This document shows positions 23,016-33,854 of a DNA stretch of 64,000 nt, piece after piece. The DNA lies in the NCBI GenBank assembly GCA_020744425.1, contig JAGMUV010000005.1, positions 496,001-560,000 on the forward strand. The letters are read 5' to 3'. This stretch comes from Dactylonectria macrodidyma (Eukaryota > Ascomycota > Sordariomycetes > Hypocreales > Nectriaceae). The stretch's first letter is position 1, and each line of letters starts with the position of its first letter. A program made the translations under genes and the position numbers. The notes beneath the pieces are model-generated. The model was not told the origin of the DNA. It did not search any database and saw only the letters and a program-made list of their open reading frames with translations.

Positions 23016-24926
23016 TTAGTGGGCAAGAAAACGAATGGAACGTGGGGGGATTGTACCTGGCGAGTTGTTCTTGACCAATGATTGATGCTCTACCACATGA
23101 GCACGCTCAGTAACTGGCTTCCCAAGTGTGATGAGCTCCCTGATACTTTCTGCGGCGTAGAACTTCGGCTGTTTCCCATAAACCACGCCTGCACCCGGTC
23201 GACGATTATAAAAGAAGCCCACCCAAAGGAAATAGACTAAGATAGCGATGGAGAAAACCGGAGGGAAGAGCGCAAATAGCACGAGTAGGTTGCCGCCCAG
23301 CCGCTTGATCTCGATGACCGCCTTCGCTTTCTCATTGTCGCCGTCCGCAACGACTGGGTCATCCCACAAGTCCATATTGGAAACCCCAAGAGCAGCAATG
23401 ACCCCGAGGGCGTCCTCCAGTCCATTTCGACTGTTATTGAACGCGTAGGGCGGATCTCGGTCTTCTCCAGCAACGCGATGGACTGTGCTGAAGTATCCAT
23501 CTATGCCATAATTCTCCATGACCATGTTTTTTTGAGCCGTCATAGCTGCGACAAAATGGAGGTTACCGACAGTCTCTTCCTTTGGTGTACACACTTCACC
23601 TCCGCTCAGTCGGCGGCTGTAGGCCATTCCGGCGCTGCTGCTTTCACTGGTGCTGTTGTTCTTTTCGGGGGCTTGTAGTTCAAGCGTGACAAGGCGATAC
23701 TCGAATGACTCGAGGGGGTTGATCATGCATGTTACCACGTAAGTAGTCGAGCCTCCAGTGCCTGCGTCTTGGTCCGGGTCGTTGATAGTGCGAGCAAGAT
23801 CTTTTGCGAAGAGAGTCTTGCCTTTAGGGTCGTTGTAAGCACTGAAGATCATGACTCCTGGTCCGACGGTGTGGTTCCGGTCAACAACCCACAAATAGTT
23901 GACCATGCCACTGTCTCTTGTAAAGTTCCTGGAAGCGAACTCGGCATACCTCGATCTGGCATTGGCGGGGAAGTCATCATCCAAGGTAAGGTAGAGTGAC
24001 CTGGGATCGTCCCCAACTCTCAGCTCACCGCCTCCTTTCTTGCACGTCACTGGGTTTGAAGTCATGACAGGCACACATTGTGTGGTCTTTTCCAGAAACC
24101 GCCCGTGTTTCTCTTCCAGCTGTTGGAAGGCAGAGCCACGGTAGAGGAGGGCAGATGCACCCATTGCTGTGCGTTCGACTGCGACGCCCGCATCGACATA
24201 GGCGTACTTGTCCGGGCTATTTGAGTTGATGTTGTTTACATGGGAAAGTACGCGCGTGGCAGGGCAGTCTCTTCGGAACCTGGCAAAGAAATAGCTGCCA
24301 TTGGTCAAATTCCAACTCAACATGCTGTCGTCGCCGGCTTTGCCTTGACCAGCACACCTATCCGATTTTGGGGTGAAATTGTAGATGTAAAGAGGCCCGG
24401 GCACGAAAGGCTCGTAGTCAATCGTGTTGCTGCCTGGGTTTGGAGTGAATGTGGTGACAATAGCAGTAGTCAAAAGAGCGCAGAGCAGATAGATGAAAAA
24501 GAAGAGTTTGGTATAAAGGAGCTTCTCCGTGATGCCCTCAATTCCCAGTATTCCCCGCCATCGTCTGTCGAGCAACTCTTGTTGAGATGGTTGGCGATTC
24601 AACCTCTCTTGGAGTTTCTCCCATAAAGATGGCTTACTGGACGGCTGGGGCAGTTGCGCTGGCTCTGGGTGATCGCAGATGCTTCTCAAATCTTTTTCAA
24701 GTCCTCGCATGAAGCCGTGTTGAACTCTCCCTTTGACGAACGAGGTGAAGATTGTCGCAACGACGGTTATTCCGGCAATGAAATACGACGGAACATTTTG
24801 GGGGATTTCCGGGGCCATTATGATGACCCAAGCCATGGAAGGAACAAGGGCCATGAGAAGAAAAATCACCAGGAGATCCTGGGCAACTTGCAGTTTGGAA
24901 AGGCGAGGCCGTGGTTTGGCCGTCAT
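23016..24926 (-). CDS. Multi-pass membrane protein of unknown function
   Basis: A single exon of 636 residues from the ATG at 24926; the frame continues upstream only to a TTG. Hydrophobic segments are visible at about residues 14-35 and 41-60, around 140-160 (LFFFIYLLCALLTTAIV), and near the C-terminus (LLVLFALFPPVFSIAILVYF). A large region between the third and last segment carries several N-glycosylation sequons (NFT, NLT, NGS, NNS) and paired Cys residues, suggesting it faces the lumen or outside. I do not recognise a named domain. The gene lies 320 bp from the left end of the Mutator-like element, which inserted into its upstream flank. Confidence 0.75.
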   Translation of the reverse strand: MTAKPRPRLSKLQVAQDLLVIFLLMALVPSMAWVIIMAPEIPQNVPSYFIAGITVVATIFTSFVKGRVQHGFMRGLEKDLRSICDHPEPAQLPQPSSKPSLWEKLQERLNRQPSQQELLDRRWRGILGIEGITEKLLYTKLFFFIYLLCALLTTAIVTTFTPNPGSNTIDYEPFVPGPLYIYNFTPKSDRCAGQGKAGDDSMLSWNLTNGSYFFARFRRDCPATRVLSHVNNINSNSPDKYAYVDAGVAVERTAMGASALLYRGSAFQQLEEKHGRFLEKTTQCVPVMTSNPVTCKKGGGELRVGDDPRSLYLTLDDDFPANARSRYAEFASRNFTRDSGMVNYLWVVDRNHTVGPGVMIFSAYNDPKGKTLFAKDLARTINDPDQDAGTGGSTTYVVTCMINPLESFEYRLVTLELQAPEKNNSTSESSSAGMAYSRRLSGGEVCTPKEETVGNLHFVAAMTAQKNMVMENYGIDGYFSTVHRVAGEDRDPPYAFNNSRNGLEDALGVIAALGVSNMDLWDDPVVADGDNEKAKAVIEIKRLGGNLLVLFALFPPVFSIAILVYFLWVGFFYNRRPGAGVVYGKQPKFYAAESIRELITLGKPVTERAHVVEHQSLVKNNSPGTIPPRSIRFLAH

Positions 24927-25246
24927 CTTGGGTGCGAAATGCGGATGAAGAAACAAAAAGCTGAAGTAGAAAGGGGAGATATAGGGGTCTTTGCAGTAGG
25001 GCTACAACGCGGATGACAGTCGCAATATATGTCACACGGCCTCTTGGCTCCCAATACAAGCAGTGGTTCAAGGGCTTGCACAGTGTGCGAGAGCCAAGAC
25101 TGTGGCGCTGAGCTGAAAGGGAGTTGAACAGGCCAGTGGTCACCCTATGGCTGCACTTTGGGTCCAGCCTGGCAGGTGGCTGGACTCTTGATGCAGACCG
25201 GGAAAAATAGCAAATCAGATTCGCTCTACACGCGCTCGAGAGTGAT
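24927..25246. other. Flank between membrane-protein gene and transposon
   Basis: About 320 bp upstream of the membrane-protein start, presumably its promoter. It ends at the target-site duplication of the Mutator-like element. Confidence 0.4.
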
Positions 25247-25254
25247 ATTTAAAG
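25247..25254. repeat. Target-site duplication of MULE, left copy
   Basis: ATTTAAAG, identical to 28948-28955 on the other side of the element. Mutator-like elements make 8-11 bp duplications. Confidence 0.85.
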
Positions 25255-25335
25255 GGGAATTGATAGGGGGGCGTGATGTTTTTGATACGGGGGCGTCATC
25301 CTTACGGGGGCGTCACTTTTATTGCCTCCAATTGG
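25255..25335 (+). repeat. MULE left terminal inverted repeat
   Basis: 81 bp, the exact reverse complement of 28867-28947, including the homopolymer G-runs. Holds two copies of ACGGGGGCGTCA. Confidence 0.92.
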
Positions 25336-25776
25336 CTGAGACCCTCTTTTGTTAGTACATCTTAGATCTCCCCCCAGCCCCCTTTTGTACTGAGGACTCA
25401 GCTGTCCTAAAATGTCAAGATCCGTCGCTCATTTCCTCGCACTTCAAGCCAAAGGATGACGATCATCGTGAACAACTTCACGATCAGCGTGAACGCCACA
25501 ATACAACCGGCTCCAGGCAGCATAGCTATCACACGACGATATGAGTCAATCGTAGCACTGCTGCCTAGGATTGAACACAAGAAAAAGAGACCGACCTTCG
25601 TCGCTTATTTAGATAGGAAATCAAGAGTTCTTCATTGCCTCAATCAGTCAGGCACCTTCAACGTTCAGCTATCCATTGTATCGCTCATCTTGACATAAAA
25701 TATCGCGTCTGCCATTATCAATGCAATCTATGTACCTACGCTGTATTCCATCCAACTATCACCAAGGCCCATTATC

Positions 25777-28701
25777 ATGTCTACTCTTGACGCTCCAGCA
25801 GTATCCCAACGAGATCAATCCCGAAGCCGCACTCGAAGCCCTAGCCCAAGCGATCAATTGCGTCCTACGAAGCGGCCGCGACCGAGCCGACTGCCTAGAT
25901 TCAGCCCACCGCTCCTTGCAAATCGGCCACCTTCAGCGAGTAGTATAGCGACAAGTATAGAGCAACACTACGGGATTGGAGATCAAGATGCATTAGGGAA
26001 CCTTTTTGCATCCTATCCACAGACCTTCTCATCCTTCCCGCAACCCCATGGCTCACAGGGACTCCATGAACCGTCATGGGAGCTTCGGTCTGATTACGAA
26101 ATATACCTCCGGAACGACTTCCCATCTGGACGGAGACGGTCACAGCGAATAAGGGCATTAATACCAGGCCCTGAGGTTGACCCTTTGCCTCCCTCGCCTC
26201 CTACACAGCCATCAACCCAGCTATCAACTCAATCCCCATGTGTAACCAGGGAAGGGTTTGAATCTGCATTGCAAATTGTCCGTGGGGTTATCGGAGAAGG
26301 CCAGAAGCTCACAAAAGAACTGACTGAATCATATGAGCGAGTCCATGAATGGCGACAAAGATGGGGTTGGTCGCCGCTCAGCTCAGATGCTTATGAATCC
26401 CCTCCGCCATACTCACCACGACGCACTACCCCAACTCCCGAGGTTAATACCTCCCCTTCGACCCAACAATCCTTATCTTCATCGCCTGTCCCAGATCAGA
26501 TTTCGAACCCGCCGATCCCAGGGGACCCAGCAGTGTCAGCTGAGGATCTCTTCAATAGGATAAACGAGTTTGCAAAGGGTCATGGATTCGGCATCATTCG
26601 ACGGAATACACACTCCTATAAAGGTCGAAAAATCCGATACTCAATACAATGCGATCGATTTGGGGACCCTAGACCCGCTAGAGGCGCAGGTATCCGTCAA
26701 CGGAGATCACGCAAATGTGGTTGTCAGTGGCAGGTTATTGCAGAGGCGTTGGAGGAGGGCAGATGGTTCTTGCGACAGCACCCAGACCCTAAACACAGCC
26801 AGCATAACCACGGTCCCAGCATTGGGCCATCTGCCCACCCATCCCATCGCAGGGCTACTACACCTATTAGGGCAACAGTTGAATCAACAAGCCGCCGGGT
26901 TGCAATCCGGGCTCGCGATGTACGGGCTGTTGTACAGGAGCAACATCCCGAGTCCGTGTTCACCCAGAGAGATATCTATAATGCCAGGGCTCGTATCAAC
27001 CGGGACAAGCTTAATGGCTATTCGCCTACTGGAGCACTTGTTAAGCTGTTTGATGAGATGGAGATCCCCTACCTGGTGAGGTGGGCAGATGATAACCCTA
27101 ACCGCCTAATTGGCCTTGTCTGGACCTTCCCTTACTGCATTAGAATGTGGAAGCGGTTCCCTGAGGTTATCAGCTTCGACAATACGTACAATACCAACCG
27201 CTTCAAGCTGCCCTTATTCCAGGCGACCGGACAAACCTGCCTGGGATCTATCTATAATGCCGCCTTCGGTATAGTAGATAACGAGAGGCGTGAAGGCTTC
27301 CAGTTCCTTGCAGATAGTATACGGCAGCTAGCAGAGCAAAACTCCATCCGACAGCCAGATGTTATTATTACCGATTTTGACAACTCAATGAAGGCCGCAC
27401 TGAACGACCAATTCCCCAAGGTGCAGCAGCAGCTCTGCATCCATCATATCAACTCTAATGTCCTTCTTAGGGCTAAGCAGAAGTGGATCAAGAGCCCCAG
27501 CAGCAGCGATACCAGCAGCAGCGATACAGACTGTCCTGAACCGCAGCCACAGACTGGGCTGAACCCTCAAGACAAACAGCGAATTCATGCGCCACCTACC
27601 AATGATATCCCACATACCTACCGAGGGGTTCTTATGATGTGGAGACTTGTGGTGTTTGCCGAGACCGAGGAGGCACATGATAAAGCATGGATAAACCTTT
27701 GCAAGGAGTTTAATGATCAGCGGGCTATTCTGCGATACCTTCATGGTACCTATATGCCAGTGAGGGCGCAATGGGCGCGCTGTTTCACCCGGCAGTATCG
27801 CAACTTCGGTATCCGCGTCACCTCAGGCACGGAAGCCAGCAATAATAACATTAAGAGCTATCTCCTCAATGGTATGAGCCACCTCTATCGGCTGGTTGAG
27901 GCAATGCAGGATATGATGAGGGATCAGGAGCGAGACTTTACGCATGCCTGTGCTGAGGATGAGGTTCTTACCTCTCACAACTATATCGGCTCAAGCTCAG
28001 AGTACCTAGGCGAGCTGAAAACAGTGATCTCAGCGAAAGCTCTGGGGCTGATCACGAAGCAGTATCGGCTGGCGAGAAAGGCGATGCCGACAGGGAAGAA
28101 TCCAAACCCCAGCCCTCTTGGCGCTTGCGATGATAACTGTTCGGTCTCTATTGAGCTTGGGATCCCTTGCTACCATACGGTTTTCCAAAAGCTAGGCTCT
28201 GCTACATCCTTTACTAAATGGGAGGTCCATCAACGCTGGCGGCTGCGAGAGTCAACTTCACGGGATCCATACCGACACATCCTCGACCCAAAGATCGTCA
28301 CATCTCTCCGTGGCAGGCCTAAGAACACTACGCAAGCTGTGCCGGCAAGGCTGGCTATTGAGGCTAGCAGCCAGCCTGGGGCTCCCACCAGGAGCCAACC
28401 CGATCGTACATCAGGTCGCAGGCGGGGTCAACCACCAGGCAGTCGAAACAAGTCGACACTGGCTAGGCTTACACAAAAAGCAAGCCAGCAGGCCAGTAGC
28501 CAAGCTAGCAGCAATGCTAGTGGTGCGGCAACACCCTCAAGCCAAGTTGTGACGCGTAGCCAATCGGCGAACCTTGGAGTTGGAAGAACTACGGGCTTAC
28601 GTGCTAGCGGACGAAGGACGCAGCCGAGTGTTCGGAGGCAAAGGAGTCAATGGGAGCTAATTGGGAGCGATGAAGATACAATCCGTGTTATAGTTGATTA
28701 G
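25777..28701 (+). CDS. MULE transposase with FAR1-like and AT-hook-like motifs
   Basis: A single exon of 974 residues with ATG at 25777. Residues 256-350 resemble a FAR1-type zinc-binding DNA-binding domain (CDRFG, KCGCQW, HSQHNH). The MULE DDE transposase core carries Asp 468 (SFDNTYNTNRFKLPL), Asp 533 or 535 (VIITDFDNSMKAAL, followed by QQLCIHH) and Glu 686 (SGTEASNNNIKSYL). A SWIM-like Cys/His segment lies near 784-800 (GIPCYH). AT-hook-like motifs follow at 845-850 (RGRPKN) and 880-892 (GRRRGQPPGSRNK). All catalytic residues are present and the frame is intact, so the element is probably autonomous. It acts in the nucleus by cutting at the TIRs. Confidence 0.9.
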   Translation: MSTLDAPAVSQRDQSRSRTRSPSPSDQLRPTKRPRPSRLPRFSPPLLANRPPSASSIATSIEQHYGIGDQDALGNLFASYPQTFSSFPQPHGSQGLHEPSWELRSDYEIYLRNDFPSGRRRSQRIRALIPGPEVDPLPPSPPTQPSTQLSTQSPCVTREGFESALQIVRGVIGEGQKLTKELTESYERVHEWRQRWGWSPLSSDAYESPPPYSPRRTTPTPEVNTSPSTQQSLSSSPVPDQISNPPIPGDPAVSAEDLFNRINEFAKGHGFGIIRRNTHSYKGRKIRYSIQCDRFGDPRPARGAGIRQRRSRKCGCQWQVIAEALEEGRWFLRQHPDPKHSQHNHGPSIGPSAHPSHRRATTPIRATVESTSRRVAIRARDVRAVVQEQHPESVFTQRDIYNARARINRDKLNGYSPTGALVKLFDEMEIPYLVRWADDNPNRLIGLVWTFPYCIRMWKRFPEVISFDNTYNTNRFKLPLFQATGQTCLGSIYNAAFGIVDNERREGFQFLADSIRQLAEQNSIRQPDVIITDFDNSMKAALNDQFPKVQQQLCIHHINSNVLLRAKQKWIKSPSSSDTSSSDTDCPEPQPQTGLNPQDKQRIHAPPTNDIPHTYRGVLMMWRLVVFAETEEAHDKAWINLCKEFNDQRAILRYLHGTYMPVRAQWARCFTRQYRNFGIRVTSGTEASNNNIKSYLLNGMSHLYRLVEAMQDMMRDQERDFTHACAEDEVLTSHNYIGSSSEYLGELKTVISAKALGLITKQYRLARKAMPTGKNPNPSPLGACDDNCSVSIELGIPCYHTVFQKLGSATSFTKWEVHQRWRLRESTSRDPYRHILDPKIVTSLRGRPKNTTQAVPARLAIEASSQPGAPTRSQPDRTSGRRRGQPPGSRNKSTLARLTQKASQQASSQASSNASGAATPSSQVVTRSQSANLGVGRTTGLRASGRRTQPSVRRQRSQWELIGSDEDTIRVIVD

Positions 28702-28866
28702 ATATAATAAGAGCAACGTGCAACTTACAGCCCTGTGATAATGCATCCGCCTGCATATATAAGTAGAGACATGTTATTGTCAATAATAGTGGGGCTGGAT
28801 CTCTTGTTACTGAGATAAGTCCTCCTGCTGAGGTGATATTGTACTAGTGGGTCAACCTTTTTTTGA

Positions 28867-28947
28867 CCAATTGGAGGCAATAAAAGTGACGCCCCCGTAA
28901 GGATGACGCCCCCGTATCAAAAACATCACGCCCCCCTATCAATTCCC
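28867..28947 (-). repeat. MULE right terminal inverted repeat
   Basis: 81 bp, perfect inverted match to 25255-25335. Confidence 0.92.
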
Positions 28948-28955
28948 ATTTAAAG
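28948..28955. repeat. Target-site duplication of MULE, right copy
   Basis: ATTTAAAG, identical to the left copy at 25247-25254. Confidence 0.85.
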
Positions 28956-29677
28956 ACCCCAAGGTGATATCTCAACCTGCTGGTCTCTGGCCTCAGCCAT
29001 CAGTGCTTGGCGTCGAGCCGATTTTCGGAGCCTGATCGATATGAGGCCATGCCGAAAAAGTAATTTGAATACTAATTTTAGAAAATTGGCGACATTATTT
29101 TGACGAGATACAACAGTGAGTGAGTGGCTTGATGGCTAGAGGCCGGGCCTGTCTCTGGACTCGACAACGAGGCCTGAGTTGCCCTCGTCGAGGCCGCCGC
29201 TAGCTATCGGCGTCAAGCGTTTATTCACTATGGCTTTGGCGAGAACTTCAAAAATCCCAAGACCTGCGGGATCCCAGTTTTCGCGCAGAAGGTTCAGGTA
29301 GAAGAAGGTGCCATCAACGCCGCCAGGACGAGTGACATGAGGTACAGCTTTATTTGATGCGGGCCCTTGATCAACTAGGGCTTGCAAAATAATTTTCTTC
29401 CTACGTACGAGCGACCATAGGCCCATCCTCCTAGGCGGATAGGATGCGCTATTCAGCGCTACTTCCGAGTCGACTGTGGGAGATGCGGTTGTCGATTTGC
29501 TCAACTAGCCTGATAAGACTAGGAACCGGACCATCTACATCCACGACCTGTGACTATCACAGAAGAAGCTCTTAGAGGCTAATTCTGTGCACACATTTCA
29601 TATCACGAATGTTGGGTCTTTAGGCCGAATACACCTTGTCAAATATATGGAAGTACTATACTATAAAACTAGTAGTG
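28956..29677. other. Gene-poor stretch with possible ankyrin-like remnant
   Basis: About 720 bp downstream of the D-serine dehydratase-like gene. On the minus strand, 29504-29136 is open for 122 codons (first codon TTG) and contains a stretch, RRKKIILQALVDQGPASNK, that faintly resembles an ankyrin repeat, but there is no start codon and no clear repeat array. If real it is a remnant. Confidence 0.25.
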
Positions 29678-31198
29678 TCACCATCCAGAGGCTCGTTGCC
29701 AAACATCTATGACCTTATGGGGGCTACTTTGCTCCGAAGAGTCAACAACAAAGTACGACGCGTACATCGCGCCCGTGACACAAGCGTGATTCGGATACAC
29801 GAATACGCTCTGGCCGACCTCGAGTGGGATTGGAGGCAATTTCGTCGTATCCTCCCCATCCAAGGTTTCCCAAGCCAAGATGGCATGCTCTTGACTGATC
29901 CTGGAGACGATGAGGCGGCGCTGGGGCGTAGCGAGGCTTGGTGTGCTTTGAGAACTGACAACTCCCCATCCGCGGTAACCTTGGCAAGGCTCCCTCCCCA
30001 AGCCCAACGTTCCAACGGCAATTAGCACCTCTGGCTGTTGTCGCTCGCCGTTATTGTAGACGCTGGCAACTTCCGCAATGACGGATAAAGCAATCTCATC
30101 TTCGTAACTTCCCAACGACACCCTGGAATTGGTGGCTAGTTGTTGAAGATCCAAAACTGAGTACACGCCAGCATGGACCTCTAGCGACGTCTTGAATCCT
30201 TCAATCTCACCCGAGGAGAATGTTTCAAGGTGATCTAGTAGCTTGTTGGCCGATTCATCTCCTGACACTTCCCTGTCCAACAGGTCCTGAGTCGCGGTAA
30301 CTTGAGGGCTTGCCCCCACGCTGATGGTGAGTACGCGCTCGTTTGTATAATACTTTCGCAGCTCACCCAACGCCTCGACGCAGCTGGATATCTCGTCGTT
30401 CAATGCGTCCAATGCCTGCCGAGAGGTTGCGCCTTGATAGCTCAAGCTACTATGTGAATACAACCCGACCAATTTAACCTGGTCCTGAGCCTCCAGAAGG
30501 GAAATTTGTTGGACAAGGCCTTCCTTGTTAATGGACGCAGCAGGCAGACCGGCGCGGTGGTAACCGGTATCGATCTTGATGAACGCTCCGCCGGGAAATC
30601 CTGCCAACTCGCGGAAGAGACCAAGGGCGCCAAGCTGGGAAGGATGGTCGATGATGAATGTGAGCGATCCAGGGCCGAGCTGGTGCGCGGCGGTAGCGAT
30701 TCTGGGAACTTGTGACGGAGGGAGAGGCATGCCGTAGACGATGTTGACCCGGCGCCCACTACGCACAAAACTCTGGAGTAGAGGCAGTAGATGCTCAAGT
30801 TCTGCGACTGTCGAGACGACCAACTTCGCGTCTTCTGTCGAGTCTCCGAGCTGCAGCTTTGTGAGTTGGATTGTCTATTGCTAGTTTGTGAGTAGACTTG
30901 CTAGAAGCTTGACGAGAGAAGTAGGGCATCTCACCTTGTGTGTCTTTACATGGGCTCTGAACTCGACACCCAAGCGTCGTGCAGCATTCAGCATGGAGCT
31001 GCAATGCTTTCGAACCTTTGCGACATCGAGGATGGCAGCGGGTTTGGGAAGTTCGGTGACATTCTTACCGACATAGTCTTGGTGACAACTACTCGGGTGA
31101 GCCGCAACCTCGGACTGCTTTGCAATGTCAGCCATATCCGCTGTGTTTGTAAGTTGCGAGGAGGTGGTGCTTGACGTTGCATGAACGAACTCAGCCAT
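29678..31198 (-). CDS. D-serine dehydratase-like PLP enzyme (alanine racemase-like fold III)
   Basis: Exons 31198-30935 and 30874-29678 with a 60-nt intron (GTGAGA...CAATAG) give 486 residues. The intron falls just after the PLP-lysine motif HVKTHK (catalytic Lys 85) and joins to TIQLTKLQLGD, as in the family. The C-terminal motif VYPNHACVTG carries the His and Cys that ligate the essential zinc in eukaryotic D-serine dehydratases. The family includes DSD1-type D-serine dehydratase, D-threonine aldolase and D-threo-3-hydroxyaspartate dehydratase, so the exact substrate is open. Start at the ATG at 31198; a second in-frame ATG is at codon 22. Divergent from the Zn2Cys6 regulator and close to RidA and a second PLP dehydratase. 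Confidence 0.88.
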
Positions 31199-31608
31199 GC
31201 TAGACTTCACATCGTCCCTAAATGTATACTATGTAGCGCGAAATTCGCCGATGCTCAATGGGTACCAATGCCCCCCCTGTAACTTAATCCAGGATATCCC
31301 CACTCCGGTAGAGTGCAATTCCTCTAGCCGACCATTGTCGTACTCGTTCACCGCAAAAGGCATAGTGCCACCCAATTTTCTGACGTCTCCTCCTCCACCT
31401 CCGCCTCCGCCACCAAACCAAGCGCGAGTCAGCCTACTCCATAGCTAGCTTAGACTTCTCCATACAAACAACGAACCGCTTCTTGATTGAGTGAATACGT
31501 CACCTGATGCGGGACATTTGAAAACGTTGTGAGCAGACGACTACTCCCCACTGCTCAAACCTCCGTTGTACAAACTTCCTACCCACTTGCACAACCTTTT
31601 CCGCCAGA
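31199..31608. promoter_or_regulatory. Divergent promoter, D-serine dehydratase-like gene / regulator
   Basis: 410 bp between divergent starts. It contains a C/T-rich tract of repeated CCTCC(A/G) units at about 31387-31413. Likely shared control region of the catabolic cluster; no defined operator assigned. Confidence 0.45.
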
Positions 31609-33854
31609 ATGTATGGGCCGGCGCCTCCCCGTCGCAAAAAGACCGGGATTACCCGCTCGAGAGCTGGGTGCATGAGCTGTCGCCTGCGTCATAAAAAGGT
31701 CAGTAGCTATTATACCGCTTCAGCGCACTGGATTGGGAAACAACTGGGCTGACCGGCCTGAACGAGGAGTGTGATGAGAAGAAGCCCGTTTGTACCAGCT
31801 GTGTGAGGCTTGGTCAACCTTGCCAGCAAACTCCCAGCAAACTCGCCTTTCGCACCGTGACATTCGCTTCAGGAACCAGCTTGAGCTCAACTGAACCTTC
31901 CATGCAGGCCCCTGCAATTTGGAGTCAAGGCCGAGACCCCAACTCGGCTACACCAACTGCCCGCACTCCAAAGTCCTGTTCTGATCAATCACCAAGAACA
32001 CAAGACGACAGGTCAGAAGAGAAATCTGTGAATGGGGATGATTTCGTCGTTGGAATTCGACCCAACCAGTCAGGGACTTTGGATTACCAAGACCCCATTC
32101 TTAACCATGTGGTGTTACCCAGCGATTGGACAGGCAACGACAACATCCTAGTCTCAACCGCACCACTGGATCACTCGCCAGCGGTTGGCTTTAATATCAA
32201 CTCGGAGACTCCTCACACAACCAGTGTCCAGAATCAACCGCAACAAGATGATTGGGATACCGACTTGGTGATAGCAAACTCCGATTGGCCTCGCCCAGAC
32301 GAATATTCGCTTCCTATGGTCGCTGCTGCGTATGTGGCAAGCTGGCAGGCAAAGCCTCCAATAGCTGGAGACAATTACTTATCGATGAAAAAGATTCGAG
32401 ATTCTGGCCAAACAAGGTTTTACTACGATATGTGGGAGAAACACTGCCTGCCAGCGCTTCATCCTGCTCTCAGGCGACTTGGCAAACAAGATGCCTTGCC
32501 TTCAGTGCTCAGGGATGCTGTGCTAGCTCTCTCGGCATGCCAGATGAGCCGCATGATGCCTCGAAAGAAGCCCTTTGACCCTAGAGGAATACCGGGTCTG
32601 TCCTTCAGGCCTGATCCAGATCACCAGACCGTCTCCCAAGAGATTTATGGCTCTGCACTGTCCAGTCTGGCAAGTTGGACCAATATTGACCACTCCAAAG
32701 GTTTCAATGTCATCCTGACCGCGATGATTCTCCTTGCCCATGTGGAATTGTTGATGGGAGATTTTGGCCAGTTTGGCTCTCATTCAATGGGTGTTGACCG
32801 GCTGTTAACTTCGTTCACAAAGTCCACTATCAGGCCAAATCGTCCAGGCTGCGAGCTCATCGCCAACTGGACTCAGGCCAGAGCACACAATTGGTGGCTT
32901 CGTTTCCATTTCGGCACCTCTAAGTTCCATCGTGACAGCGAACCTCTGGCGTGTCCCCCATGGCTTATGTCAGTTCTTGAGGAAGCGGACGATTCCCGAG
33001 CTGTCATCATGACCACATTATGCGAATGCTGCCGCCTCAATTCTGCTATTTTCCTACGCCAATGGGACATGGACGATGTCGCTTCGAGACACGACCCGGT
33101 GGAGCAAATTAGCTCTTTTCACGAACCGGGGCTTGCGATTTCCAGAGTTGAAGAAGCTTCTCTGTCAGCTTCATCAGCGCTTGCTGATCAGCGGGAAATC
33201 CTCGACCGTTGGCATAATCGACTGCCCCTCTCAGAGTTGCCCATCGAGGCGTTCATGGAAGCTCCGAGTTCAGCATCCCTGGTAGATGGCACTTCCGTAG
33301 ATGTGCAGCCCTTACGCTTCACATCCCATTATGCGGCAATGAACTACGCTTACTATGTTATGTCCCGCCTTCTGCTATGTGCTGCTCACGCGCAAGATTT
33401 TGAGCCACATCCATTAGACTCCCAAGAAGCCACTCGCCAAGGCGCAAATTACTGGGCTTTCTTGCTCATGCGAATAGCCGCGAACCTCGACTGGGGCGAG
33501 TGCACCAAGCTTAACACTTTCATTATCGGGCTTTCTGGCTTATTTCTCTCGTGTGCTATTCATTCTTCGGACAACAAAATCAGTCTTTGGATGCAGGATT
33601 GGCTTGAACAACGGTACACCACAACAGTCCTTGAAGAGGGGAGCTTCCCAGTGCTACAGGTTCTTCAAGTTCTCCGCGCGGTGCTAAGAGAGCGACGGGA
33701 AGGTCGCGTGGTAAAAGCCGTATTCACTAGTATTGAGGACGAAGGTGGCACTGGTAAGTATGGCTCGTACAACAGCCAGCATATTGATTCGCTGCTGGTC
33801 TATGGGTACGACAACGCCACCGGGCAGAAGTTCTCCCACCACATTGCCCTATGA
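31609..33854 (+). CDS. Zn2Cys6 transcription factor of the amino-acid catabolic cluster
   Basis: Exons 31609-31698 and 31770-33854 with a 71-nt intron (GTCAGT...GAGGAG) give 724 residues. The intron lies exactly before Cys3, the same place as in the regulator at 3184. Joined, the cluster is [28 protein letters not shown]. The acceptor is a tandem GAGGAG; using the first AG would add one Glu and give a seven-residue spacer, so the second is preferred. The remaining 650 residues form a large fungal-specific regulatory region. It is divergent from the D-serine dehydratase-like gene and convergent with the amidase gene, so it is the likely pathway-specific activator. Confidence 0.88.

Larger units (their letters stand above)
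25255..28947 (+). mobile_element. Complete Mutator-like element (MULE)
   Basis: A 3693-bp element bounded by perfect 81-bp terminal inverted repeats (25255-25335 and 28867-28947) and a perfect 8-bp target-site duplication (ATTTAAAG). It encodes one long intact MULE transposase. The TIR termini read GGGAATTGATAGGGGGGCG. Inside each TIR the 12-mer ACGGGGGCGTCA occurs twice, a plausible transposase-binding repeat. Identical TIRs, an intact frame and an unmutated duplication point to recent insertion with little or no repeat-induced point mutation. An 80-codon frame at 25456-25698 lies between the left TIR and the transposase gene and may be untranslated leader. Confidence 0.92.

Noticed and set aside
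25456..25698. 80-codon ATG frame inside the MULE, upstream of the transposase
   Set aside because: No recognisable domain; more likely untranslated leader. Mentioned under the element but not called as a gene.
29136..29504. Possible ankyrin-repeat gene
   Set aside because: Opens with TTG, only one faint repeat-like segment, no convincing exon partner.
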